This document shows positions 7,634 through 15,698 of a stretch of 33,642 nt of DNA, piece after piece (the first letter of the stretch is position 1; the number at the start of each line of letters is the position of its first letter). The stretch covers positions 1 to 33,642 of the forward strand of contig CANPZG010000014.1 in NCBI GenBank assembly GCA_947588765.1, given 5' to 3'. The translations under genes and the position numbers were made by a program. This DNA is from an uncultured Bacilli bacterium (lineage in GTDB: Bacteria; Bacillota_I; Bacilli_A; RF39; UBA660). Under the pieces are notes generated by a model. That model worked only from the letters and a program-made list of their open reading frames with translations, ran no database searches and was not told the origin of the DNA.

Positions 7634-7656
7634 ACTATTATAGTTTGAGTTTTAAA
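7634..7656 (+). repeat. 23-bp repeat, copy 2
   Basis: An exact reverse-complement match of 5247-5269, lying between the 94-residue gene and the promoter of the 130-residue gene. It marks the other end of a ~2.4-kb bracketed segment. Confidence 0.6.
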
Positions 7657-7727
7657 TTGATTAAAAATATGATAAAACACGAAAAAATCTTAAAATATGG
7701 AATATTTATACAGTATTTATACAAAAC

Positions 7728-7738
7728 TATGCTAAAAT
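7728..7738 (+). promoter_or_regulatory. Extended -10 promoter box
   Basis: TATGCTAAAAT upstream of the 130-residue gene. Between here and 7870 the reading frame of that gene is already open from a TGA near 7744 and encodes protein-like sequence (QDKVQYWLNYFKN) without a start codon, probably a relic of a longer gene. Confidence 0.55.
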
Positions 7739-7869
7739 ATTAATGAAAGGAAAACAATTATTATGAAAAAAATTGTTTACAAGATAAAGTACAATATTGG
7801 CTAAATTATTTTAAAAACTTAGAATATGAAATTGATATTATATATTTTTTTATACTGGAGGTATTCAAT

Positions 7870-8262
7870 GTGTTAATGATTAATAGCGAAAAGGCCAAAA
7901 TTTTAGAGACTTATTTTAAAATATCAAAAAAAAGTTTTAATGAAGGATATTACGGTAATTTATCCGTATCTTTTCAACTTCATAATAAAGAAGGTTATTT
8001 TCAATTTTTTGTAGATAGTCCTAAAAATGATGATTTTAATTATTATGTAAATAAAACCTATAAATGTGTTCCAGATTTTGATAAAAATAATATTAATGAT
8101 ATAGAAATCTATGATACAAATGAATTTTTTGATTATTTAGATAATGAAATGATTCTTTCTTTTGGAAATATAGAAAATAATAAAATTCAAGTAAGCATCT
8201 TAATTAATGAAAAATATATCTTAATTGAATTTAATGACAAAATAAATTTAATCTTCGAGTAA
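7870..8262 (+). CDS. Hypothetical protein (GTG start)
   Basis: A 130-residue soluble, acidic protein that I do not recognise, rich in Asn, Asp and aromatic residues (for example GYFQFFVDSPKNDDFNYY). It has no membrane segment or cysteine motif. The size and charge resemble stand-alone immunity-type proteins, but that is only an impression. GGAGGT at 7857-7862 places the GTG at 7870 at a 7-base spacing. The in-frame ATG at 7876 would be 13 bases away. An out-of-frame ATG at 7868 gives only Met-Cys-stop and its TAA overlaps the 7876 ATG (TAATG), so coupled reinitiation is conceivable. Confidence 0.6.
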   Translation: MLMINSEKAKILETYFKISKKSFNEGYYGNLSVSFQLHNKEGYFQFFVDSPKNDDFNYYVNKTYKCVPDFDKNNINDIEIYDTNEFFDYLDNEMILSFGNIENNKIQVSILINEKYILIEFNDKINLIFE

Positions 8263-8334
8263 TTTTAATTAATTTATAGAAAAACTTAATTTAAAATAAA
8301 ATACCTTAACTTTGAATAAATATTGACAAAAAAA

Positions 8335-8913
8335 TTAATGTTTTATTCTTCCATAAATATCATACCAACTATAACATCTGATAATATTTTTACCTTGACA
8401 TCTTTTATTATAAGAAGCATTAAAACAAATAACGGGAATTACTTTAGATATTTTTTCAATATTTTCTACTTTATCTTCAATCATTAAATCTATTTTATTT
8501 TCAAGACAAGCATCTAACTTATCTTCTGAGCTAAAAATTATCTTATCATAAACTATATCATTATCTTTTAACCATTTCTTAACTATATTTCTAGTTTTTT
8601 CTCCTAAAACATCATCTCTATCTGTATTAGTTCTAGCAGTTATTATATAAATTTGATTACCAGCATATTTTAACTTTTTTATTACTTCACTAGCGAATGC
8701 CCGAGCTTTTTCTTTAGTACTGTAGTGAGGGATACATATATCCCATAATTTTTCATCTTCTTCTTTTGTAAGAGCAAAAATATCCGCAGTATCATAAGCT
8801 TCTCCATCAGTTATACCTTTATCAAAGAATTCATAAACATATTTACTACAAACAGCTAATTGGTATTGCTCAACATCAGTTAAAACGCCATCTATATCTA
8901 TACCTATTCTCAT
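8335..8913 (-). CDS. 5'(3')-deoxyribonucleotidase-like HAD protein
   Basis: A HAD phosphatase of the NT5C/YqfW group, which removes phosphate from (deoxy)nucleoside monophosphates. Motif I is at the very start (RIGIDIDGVLTD, Asp nucleophile plus acid/base Asp), motif II is IITARTN, and the C-terminal half has the LMIEDKVENIEKI loop with metal-binding acids. A TTG at 8925 would add four residues, but the ATG at 8913 brings motif I to the usual N-terminal position, giving 192 residues. A weak GGGTGAT precedes it. Confidence 0.8.
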   Translation of the reverse strand: MRIGIDIDGVLTDVEQYQLAVCSKYVYEFFDKGITDGEAYDTADIFALTKEEDEKLWDICIPHYSTKEKARAFASEVIKKLKYAGNQIYIITARTNTDRDDVLGEKTRNIVKKWLKDNDIVYDKIIFSSEDKLDACLENKIDLMIEDKVENIEKISKVIPVICFNASYNKRCQGKNIIRCYSWYDIYGRIKH

Positions 8914-9035
8914 TGTATCACCCAATATAATTTTACTATAAATTAGAGCTTTTTAAAATATTCTTTTCAAATTTATCTTTTATGTTAAAAAAAACTTCAT
9001 AAATATTATGCGAACAATGTAGTAATTCAATAACT

Positions 9036-9581
9036 TCATAATAATCTAAAACTTTTGTAATATTCTCTTAAACCTAAATATTTATTATTCCATGGTTCAA
9101 ATTTTCCACTTAGAACATAAGTATATATTAACGTTTGAGTCTTATTATACTTAGTGTCTTCTAAAGTATAATTTTCTTTATAGGGCATAACTTTATCATA
9201 TAAAAATAAAGCAGGTCTATTTTTATAATATGTTGTTTCAATCCTAAAACTTTTGTATCTTTTTAAATTTTTACAATAATTTATAGTATCAAGTAAAACT
9301 TTTTCTCCGTAGCCCATTTTTCTAAACTTTGGTAATATTGCAAACCAATCTAGCCATATTGTATCTGGATATTCTCTAAGAACATCTACACCAGTTATTC
9401 CTATCAATGTTTCTTTATCATAAATTAAGAAAAAGCAATTATCATCAAGTGTATTTATGGCTTTATCATATAAATCATTATAGTCTGGATCTTCTGGCCA
9501 TATTGATTTTTGAATAGAAAATGCTATATCAACCGTTTTTTTATCAAGTTTGACATAAGTTAAATTATATTTTGATTCCAT
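9036..9581 (-). CDS. GNAT acetyltransferase
   Basis: An intact 181-residue GNAT protein. The central LDWFAILPKFRKMGYGEKVLLD contains the acetyl-CoA pyrophosphate loop (R-K-M-G-Y-G), preceded by the TLIGITGV strand and followed by a C-terminal RPALFLYDKVMPYKENYT typical of the fold's last helix and strand. Substrate unknown. A mutated copy lies at 6844-7203, and identity extends a little beyond both gene ends, so the duplication was of DNA rather than of the coding part alone. Confidence 0.88.
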   Translation of the reverse strand: MESKYNLTYVKLDKKTVDIAFSIQKSIWPEDPDYNDLYDKAINTLDDNCFFLIYDKETLIGITGVDVLREYPDTIWLDWFAILPKFRKMGYGEKVLLDTINYCKNLKRYKSFRIETTYYKNRPALFLYDKVMPYKENYTLEDTKYNKTQTLIYTYVLSGKFEPWNNKYLGLREYYKSFRLL

Positions 9582-9685
9582 ATAAATCTTTAATCACCCT
9601 TCCATAATTACTTAAAAAAGTACTAATAAATTTTCATAAAAAGTATAATATCATCTAATACCCTACAGAAAGAAATACGATAACT

Positions 9686-10129
9686 TTATTCTATATTTCC
9701 ATAAATATTATCATTGATTTTTAATACCATTTTTGTATAATGAGTTTTAAATCCCATTTTTTCATATAATTTCTTGGCTAAATTATTATTTCCCATTACC
9801 TCCAAAGATATATCTTTATTCTGAACCTTAGCGATATCTATTAATTGTTCCAAGGATTTTGTTCCTATTCCCTGATTTCTATACTGATTTTCAATATAAA
9901 ATCTATATAAGTATATTTCATTTTTATAGTCCTTTATTCCTATAAAACCAACTACTATATTATTATAGACTATTTTATAATATTTTTCCTCTTTTTGAAA
10001 ACTTAATTCTTCCGGCTTTTTGATAATTAACTGATATATTGGATCAACAGTATTATGATGTTTCCATTCCTCAATAATCCACTTTCTAAAATAATCGTTT
10101 TTTTCGTACTCTAATTTAACATTTTCCAT
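9686..10129 (-). CDS. GNAT acetyltransferase
   Basis: A 147-residue GNAT protein: strand VVGFIGI, then LYRFYIENQYRNQGIGTKSLEQLI with a canonical Q/R-x-x-G-x-G acetyl-CoA loop (RNQGIG), then LEVMGNNNLAKKLYEKMGFK, the usual closing motif. It resembles RimI/ribosomal-protein or aminoglycoside acetyltransferase-like enzymes only in fold. A TTG at 10159 opens the frame earlier, but GGGAGG (complement of 10141-10146) points to the ATG at 10129. It has its own extended -10 box at 10196-10206 and lies just downstream of the transporter cluster. Confidence 0.88.
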   Translation of the reverse strand: MENVKLEYEKNDYFRKWIIEEWKHHNTVDPIYQLIIKKPEELSFQKEEKYYKIVYNNIVVGFIGIKDYKNEIYLYRFYIENQYRNQGIGTKSLEQLIDIAKVQNKDISLEVMGNNNLAKKLYEKMGFKTHYTKMVLKINDNIYGNIE

Positions 10130-10195
10130 TCGTATTAAATCCTCCCATAATAAAGTCAACTTTTTCTAAATTGACATTTGCATAATTTCAAATAC

Positions 10196-10206
10196 ATTTT
10201 AGCATA
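10196..10206 (-). promoter_or_regulatory. Extended -10 promoter box
   Basis: TATGCTAAAAT on the minus strand, about 67 bases before the GNAT start at 10129 and immediately after the stop of the truncated MFS gene. The block 10192-10210 is identical to 5221-5239. Confidence 0.55.
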
Positions 10207-10209
10207 AAC

Positions 10210-10614
10210 TTATTCTTTCTTAATTAAAGTCATTCTCCAATTAACAAAAGTTATATAACCCATTTTTCCAGTAATTGCATAAATTGAAGCAAATATAAAA
10301 AATAACAATGTTCTTATAGACAAATCATTCGAAATAAAAGGAATAAAGGCAAAACAAACAGATGAAATTCTATAGATTGAATAATTTATCAATACTACTT
10401 TTTTTGATTGACCTATCTTTGAAAATAACGGTGCTGCAAAAACTTGAATAACATTTGTCATTGTATCTAATAAAGCATAAATTCCGATTGCAAAATCAGT
10501 TAATCCCAAATAAATTGCGAATGCTGATAAAAATGAATTACTTGTAATTTTGTTATTTGCAGTATCTAATACTGATGAAGTTAAATATTTTTTATACTCA
10601 TTCTTATAGTTCAT
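10210..10614 (-). pseudogene. Truncated MFS transporter (N-terminal four helices)
   Basis: A 134-residue frame with a real start (GGGAG 7-8 bases before the ATG at 10614) and about four membrane segments. The first is LSAFAIYLGLTDFAIGIYAL, followed by the loop FSKIGQSKKVV, the MFS-A-like cytoplasmic turn. It stops after GYITFVNWRMTLIKKE, where full-length relatives continue into helices 5-12. Only 80 bp separate the stop from the next gene, so the rest is deleted rather than frameshifted. A functional short protein is unlikely but possible. Confidence 0.6.
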
Positions 10615-10637
10615 TTTACTACTCCCAAACAATTTAT

Positions 10638-11885
10638 TTAATACAGATAATCTTTACTAATTTTGTTTAATGTATATGCAAAAGCTATATACATTAAAGT
10701 AAAAGCAACAATTAAAACTGCAATAATATTTAAATTAAATCCTATTTTCGAAACAAATATTAAAATTAAATAGCCTAAACTTCTTGAAATATTTATCATA
10801 ATTTCAAACCAAAACACATAATTAGGTTCATCTTCTATATTAATATTTTGTTTACACATACATTCATAATATACAACTGAATTTGATGTTTCAAAAATTG
10901 GATTACTTATTCCATTAACTATATTATATAAAAGTACTAATAAAAATCCAATACTTATAGTTAATGTGCCTATATGAATCATAATATTTATATCAAAATA
11001 CATCATACTAAATGTAAGCATTATAACTACTATACTTTGTATAATAGATAATGGAATAAATAATTTATATAATTTTTCTTTTTTTATAAATTTATTAGTA
11101 CAATGTAGTACTAAAATAGAAATAACCGTTATAAAACTACTGATACCCCCTAAAGATAATTCAGTGGAAACTACCAAAAAAGTTATAATGGTAATGAGTG
11201 TCGATAGAACCCCAAAAGAACTTAGACCTCTAAATAATGTTCTAAAACTTAATAATGTCATTATTTTTCTATTGCCATTTTTATTAATATTTGTAAAAAA
11301 TCTTTTTAAATTTATTTTTTCATGCTTTAAATTAAGACCTTTTATAAATAATGAAAACATAAAGCAAATTGAAATTACTCCTATTAATATTAAAAATGCT
11401 AATTCATATGAATTTTTACTAATGCAGTAACCTAAAATAACAGGAAATATAATACTTATTGTGTATTTTAAAATTTGATCTTTAGTAATATAGTTTTGAA
11501 AATTATCTTCTCTATTTACTCTTTTTATTAATAATTGCTCAGGATAATAATAAAATGCGTTTCCTAAACTTGCAAATATTGCAAAAAGAATTATAAAATT
11601 AGAAATTTTTTCCCCCACGATTAGTAGAACTATGCATTGCATTAAATTTAAAAATATTCCTATTCTAAACATAGAAACTAAATTTAGTCTTTGTAATCTA
11701 TTTACGATTAATAAGCATATTAAATAAGTTAAAAAGAATGTTATATAATACAGCGAAACATCAACTATATTTCCTTGAGTTATTTTTAAAAAATAAATTC
11801 CTAAAAATACATCTTTAAAAACACTTATAACCTTTCCCGCTAAATCAGATATTAAAAAATTTTTCCATGCATTATTGTACTCCAT
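10638..11885 (-). CDS. MFS transporter A1
   Basis: A 415-residue polytopic protein with about twelve helices, a major-facilitator-type permease. It is recognisably paralogous to the proteins at 11958 and 15699: LYYITFFLTYLIC, then FRIGIFLNLMQ, EKISNFIILFAIFASLGNAFYYYPEQ, and a late NGISNPIFETSNSVVYYE followed by INISRSLGYLILIF. The acidic or charged residues in helix 4 (YYPEQ) and helix 10 (FETSN) recur in the paralogues and may be substrate or proton sites. GAGGAG precedes the ATG. Substrate unknown. Confidence 0.8.
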   Translation of the reverse strand: MEYNNAWKNFLISDLAGKVISVFKDVFLGIYFLKITQGNIVDVSLYYITFFLTYLICLLIVNRLQRLNLVSMFRIGIFLNLMQCIVLLIVGEKISNFIILFAIFASLGNAFYYYPEQLLIKRVNREDNFQNYITKDQILKYTISIIFPVILGYCISKNSYELAFLILIGVISICFMFSLFIKGLNLKHEKINLKRFFTNINKNGNRKIMTLLSFRTLFRGLSSFGVLSTLITIITFLVVSTELSLGGISSFITVISILVLHCTNKFIKKEKLYKLFIPLSIIQSIVVIMLTFSMMYFDINIMIHIGTLTISIGFLLVLLYNIVNGISNPIFETSNSVVYYECMCKQNINIEDEPNYVFWFEIMINISRSLGYLILIFVSKIGFNLNIIAVLIVAFTLMYIAFAYTLNKISKDYLY

Positions 11886-11957
11886 TTGTTTCTCCTCTTA
11901 TTTTCCTATATATAATCACCTAATAAGACATTAACATCATATTTGTCTTTGGTAATT

Positions 11958-13130
11958 TTAATCTAATTTATTCATTAATTGGCAATAAATTATGATAATT
12001 ATTGTTATTATTGATAAAAGTATTTTAAATATTATCATATTACTAAATATACTAGCAATAAATAAAACAAAATATCCTATTATTCTTGAAATATTTAAAA
12101 AAACTTCTGATAAAACTTGGTGTTCCACTAAATAGTATTTATTTACTATCTTATCTTTATCAACCACTTCATATCTCTTAGTCTCAGCTTTATTAATTAA
12201 TAATACTAAAAATACACTATCACATAAATTATAAAAAATAACTGTAATATTATTTATATCTATTATTAATAAAATTGTACTTATAATCATAAATACTGTA
12301 CTTATAATGCTAATTTTTCTAGTGTTTTTTAATTTCTTTTGAAATATATAAACAGATAAAATTGATAGTAAAGAAAATATTGTTGTAAGTATTCCTAAAT
12401 TTAGTGCTGTCTTAAATGACATTACAATTAAAATAGTTATAATTGTATCAAGTAAATAACTTACTATGCCATCACAAGTGATCAATTTATAAAATGTTTT
12501 AAAATTACTTTTGTTTTTAATATACATTAAGTATTCTTTTAATGAATATTTTTTGGTATTAGTTCCCTTTTTATCATCAATTAATAAAGAAAAAGAAAAT
12601 TGTAATATTGATAAAAAAATAATTATTTTAGCAACTGTAGAAAAAGAAGTTAATTCTATTGAAACACCTAATATAAAGGGAAGTATAACTTCCAATATTT
12701 TTCCTATAATGGATTTAATTGAAATAAAATCATTTTCATTTTTTAAAGTATATTCATTAATTAAAGAATGACCTGCACTCCAAAAAAATCCTTGGACTAC
12801 ACCATAAAAAGAACCTAAAAAAAGATAATAATTTACTATTTTTTCTTTTAATAAAGCAATCAAAAGAATATAAATACAATACATAATTATTCCAATGCGA
12901 AATATATGAGTTTGTGTTTTATTTTTAACAACTCTCCCTAATAATAAAAATGTTAAAGGAAGAAATATAAATGACATTATATAATAAAGGGAAATTAATT
13001 TATAATCGTAATTAGTTAAAGTTATAAAATATGCTACCATAAATGTATTTAAAAACATATATAAAATGCTATTTATACAACTACATCCAATTAAACCTAT
13101 TATATTTTTATTAATACTTTCAGTTTTCAT
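11958..13130 (-). CDS. MFS transporter A2
   Basis: A paralogue of A1 with about twelve helices: SLYYIMSFIFLPLTF, FRIGIIMYCIYILLIALLKEKIVNYYLFLG, then KILEVILPFILGVSIEL and a C-terminal VFLNISRIIGYFVLFIAS aligning with INISRSLGYLILIF of A1. Two starts are possible. The ATG at 13145 would be almost leaderless behind an extended -10 at 13150-13160 and has no Shine-Dalgarno. The ATG at 13130 has GAAGGT just upstream and is preferred (390 residues). Substrate unknown. Confidence 0.78.
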   Translation of the reverse strand: MKTESINKNIIGLIGCSCINSILYMFLNTFMVAYFITLTNYDYKLISLYYIMSFIFLPLTFLLLGRVVKNKTQTHIFRIGIIMYCIYILLIALLKEKIVNYYLFLGSFYGVVQGFFWSAGHSLINEYTLKNENDFISIKSIIGKILEVILPFILGVSIELTSFSTVAKIIIFLSILQFSFSLLIDDKKGTNTKKYSLKEYLMYIKNKSNFKTFYKLITCDGIVSYLLDTIITILIVMSFKTALNLGILTTIFSLLSILSVYIFQKKLKNTRKISIISTVFMIISTILLIIDINNITVIFYNLCDSVFLVLLINKAETKRYEVVDKDKIVNKYYLVEHQVLSEVFLNISRIIGYFVLFIASIFSNMIIFKILLSIITIIIIIYCQLMNKLD

Positions 13131-13149
13131 AAGTACCTTCTTCATTACA

Positions 13150-13160
13150 ATTTTAACATA
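13150..13160 (-). promoter_or_regulatory. Extended -10 promoter box inside the transporter cluster
   Basis: TATGTTAAAAT on the minus strand in the 82-bp gap between MFS B and MFS A2. It suggests an internal promoter for A2, A1 and the fragment. Confidence 0.5.
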
Positions 13161-13227
13161 AAAAAATTAATATAACAAAAATTTATTAAAATAAATTTAA
13201 AAATAAACATAATTATTATTATATCTT

Positions 13228-14412
13228 TTATATCGTTGTATTAAAAAATTTTTTATTATATTTATTAATTATAAAGTAAAATAAGATAATTAATCCTAAT
13301 AAAACAAGGGCTAAATACTTAAATGTTTCTACACCTCTTATAATACACTCTCGACAAATAATAATTGTTATGATAGAAAAAATAGTTCTAATTATAAAGT
13401 AAACTTTAGTAATTAACACATATACTTTTCTATCATTAAAAGAATATGCGCTCATAATGCTTCCCCATAAAGGATCACCTAGTGTTGAGGAAAAGCTGGT
13501 TATTATATATGCTAGTAAAAGACCTTTCCAAGATAATGTAACAGAAGCAATTAATAAGCAAATTACATCAATTATAGCAACAACCACTTGATAAAATAAT
13601 AATTTCTTTTTTCTTTTTATTTTTTGCAATACTGCACCTGTTATAAAAAATAAAAGTATTGTTTCTAATATCGTATACACCGAATTTAAATATCCAACTT
13701 TATTACTTATTAAAGGAGCCAATTCATCAAATGCTCCAACTGCAATACACCACAAGCCAACCATTATTCCATATAAAGTAATTGTAATTATAGATTTTTT
13801 ATAATCTTCTTTTAATAATTTTGAATTTTCATCATATTCCATCATAACATCTTTTGTTTTAACATTTTTTAAATTAAAATTCATCACTAGGTTAATAATA
13901 AATAATATTCCATAACTAAAAATATACATTTTATGACTTATGTCATAAATAAATTGACTAAAAATTAAGCCAAGACTTGCCCCAATAACAGTAGATCTCT
14001 CTTCTTCTATAAAAAGATAAGCTTCATATTCTTTATTAGTTGTATTAAAAGCAGTCACTGAAGCATTTCTAATTCCTGAAATAAATCCCAAAATAATAGT
14101 TAAAATATAAATTAAAATTATAGAACGACATTGTAATATAATTAAACAAATAATTAAAAATAAAATACTTTGAATAATATTTAAATAGTAATAATTTACT
14201 TTTAAAGCAAATATAACATTTTTTCTAAAACATCTGCTTAATAGCCTTGAGGCATCTAAAAGCACTGGAATAGAAACAGCTACCCATGGAGTGATTCCTT
14301 GAAATAACAAGTATATAACAGCCATTTTAATAAAATAATAATTATTAAAAGAATTGAAAAGACAACTCCAACGTATCAAATTAATATAATCTTTTTTTTC
14401 ATCATTTTTCAT
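13228..14412 (-). CDS. MFS transporter B (different subfamily)
   Basis: A 394-residue, roughly twelve-helix permease that does not share the motifs of the three A-type paralogues. Its features are ILGFISGIRNASVTAFNTTNKEYEAYLFIEEERSTVIGASLGLI in the helix 4-5 region (a charged EEERS loop) and DPLWGSIMSAYSFNDRKVYVLITKVYFIIRT near helix 10-11, an MFS-like loop. AGGAG lies about 10 bases before the ATG. It is placed between the GNAT/SemiSWEET pair and MFS A2, probably cotranscribed with the former. Substrate unknown. Confidence 0.72.
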   Translation of the reverse strand: MKNDEKKDYINLIRWSCLFNSFNNYYFIKMAVIYLLFQGITPWVAVSIPVLLDASRLLSRCFRKNVIFALKVNYYYLNIIQSILFLIICLIILQCRSIILIYILTIILGFISGIRNASVTAFNTTNKEYEAYLFIEEERSTVIGASLGLIFSQFIYDISHKMYIFSYGILFIINLVMNFNLKNVKTKDVMMEYDENSKLLKEDYKKSIITITLYGIMVGLWCIAVGAFDELAPLISNKVGYLNSVYTILETILLFFITGAVLQKIKRKKKLLFYQVVVAIIDVICLLIASVTLSWKGLLLAYIITSFSSTLGDPLWGSIMSAYSFNDRKVYVLITKVYFIIRTIFSIITIIICRECIIRGVETFKYLALVLLGLIILFYFIINKYNKKFFNTTI

Positions 14413-14516
14413 TATTACTATACTCCTAAGATTAATACCACATTTATATAATTTTGAATAATTTATTTATTTTTTTCATTATCAAGTTAAATAACTATTA
14501 CTATATGTAAAATTAA

Positions 14517-15269
14517 TTAAATATTACAAAGAAGAACTGGATATGGTCCATAAAGTTTAAACCCTAATTTTTCGGCAAGTCCTACAGAATTTAAATTTGC
14601 TGCATCCCAACTAACTTTTAAATTTTTTTCTAAACATTTCAATATTAAATATGATGCTAGTGCTGTTGCTATTCCATTTCTTCTATATTTTTCATTAACT
14701 CTTATATTTACTTCTATTCCATCATTGTAAATGATATTTGAAGAACATACACCTATGATTTCGTCATTATAAATACAACAACATCCGATTCCCTTTTCTT
14801 TATAATTATCAGTTATATTTATAAAATTAATTTCTCTTATTAAAGTAGCAATATCTTCATTTATATCTAAAATTTTAAATTTTTTATCCAATTTATTAAT
14901 ATAATATTCTAATTTATTTTTGTCAAAATTCACTTCTTTATAAAAAGAGTACCTATTAAATGTTGTAATATTATTTTTAAAAATTTCTTCAATTAATTGT
15001 ATATTTGAATTATCAGGTATTAATTGATAATCTTTTAATTCCCATATGATTTTTTTTAATAATTCTTTGGATATTTTTCCACTTATGAAACAATATGATC
15101 GAACAAGCAATATAGCAAATTTAGGCCTATTAATATTATCAACATAAGCCGTACCCATTAAACCATCTAATACACTTTTACCCATATGAAATCTTATATC
15201 TTTAAATAAATATTTAAAATTGTCTAGTAGTTTGTAATCATCTATTTTAATGAGATATTTAGAAATCAT
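14517..15269 (-). CDS. GNAT acetyltransferase of the PF12746 type
   Basis: A 250-residue protein with the two-part layout of this GNAT group. The N-terminal part contains SVLDGLMGTAYVDNINRPKFAILLV, and the C-terminal acetyltransferase domain contains IEVNIRVNEKYRRNGIATALASYLILKCLE (acetyl-CoA loop RRNGIA) and the hallmark VSWDAANLNSVGLAEKLGF. Substrate unknown. GAAGGTGG selects the ATG at 15269 over a GTG at 15281. The ATG lies within the end of the SemiSWEET gene (11-bp overlap), so translation is coupled. It may modify a small molecule moved by the surrounding transporters, which is inference. Confidence 0.85.
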   Translation of the reverse strand: MISKYLIKIDDYKLLDNFKYLFKDIRFHMGKSVLDGLMGTAYVDNINRPKFAILLVRSYCFISGKISKELLKKIIWELKDYQLIPDNSNIQLIEEIFKNNITTFNRYSFYKEVNFDKNKLEYYINKLDKKFKILDINEDIATLIREINFINITDNYKEKGIGCCCIYNDEIIGVCSSNIIYNDGIEVNIRVNEKYRRNGIATALASYLILKCLEKNLKVSWDAANLNSVGLAEKLGFKLYGPYPVLLCNI

Positions 15270-15546
15270 ATTTATTACCACCTTCTAATTTATTTTTATA
15301 CCTTATTGTTAACAATAAAATTAATAAACAAAAAAATAATTCTAAAGATGTTTCAAATATTAGCATTGCATCCTTACTAACACAAATTGCATAAGTAGTA
15401 TAAGATATACTACTTATTACCCATAAAATCCATGATGAAATACTTAAATCATCTGATTTTTTTGTTTTTAATAATTTAACTGTTTGGGGAAAATACGAGA
15501 TAAAAGTACAAACAGAAACAATTCCTAGTAAACAATTTCCTAACAT
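15259..15546 (-). CDS. SemiSWEET / PQ-loop transporter
   Basis: A 95-residue three-helix protein of the SemiSWEET family, whose members dimerise to move sugars or similar small solutes. The PQ-loop is plain: SYFPQTVKLLKTKKSDDLSI followed by SSWILWVISSISYTTYA, then a third helix with LELFFCLLILLL. AAGGTGATTAATA precedes the ATG. It overlaps the GNAT gene by 11 bp, and the 91-nt hairpin lies directly upstream. Confidence 0.88.
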   Translation of the reverse strand: MLGNCLLGIVSVCTFISYFPQTVKLLKTKKSDDLSISSWILWVISSISYTTYAICVSKDAMLIFETSLELFFCLLILLLTIRYKNKLEGGNKYDF

Positions 15547-15604
15547 TATTAATCACCTTCTACTATTTTATCTTCTGGTATTTTTTAAAGATATTCATTA
15601 ATTA

Positions 15605-15695
15605 AATAAAAACTTGGTTCTTAAAAAACTTTCATAAATATCCTTATCATTATAATTTTAACATAAAAAGTTCTTTTAAGAACCAAGTTTTTATT
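15605..15695 (-). promoter_or_regulatory. 91-nt hairpin with a promoter-like box in its loop
   Basis: Positions 15605-15626 are the exact reverse complement of 15674-15695 (22 bp). After one bulged base, six more pairs follow (15627-15632 with 15667-15672). The loop contains TATGTTAAAAT on the minus strand (15655-15665), the same extended -10 seen elsewhere in the window. It lies between the stop of MFS A3 and the SemiSWEET start. It may act as an attenuator or mRNA-processing hairpin, or be a tiny inverted-repeat element carrying a promoter. Confidence 0.7.
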
Positions 15696-15698
15696 ATA

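Noticed and set aside
12511..12771. Plus-strand frame inside MFS A2, and similar ones at 11164-11430 and 16055-16288
   Set aside because: Antisense shadows of membrane-protein genes without start signals.
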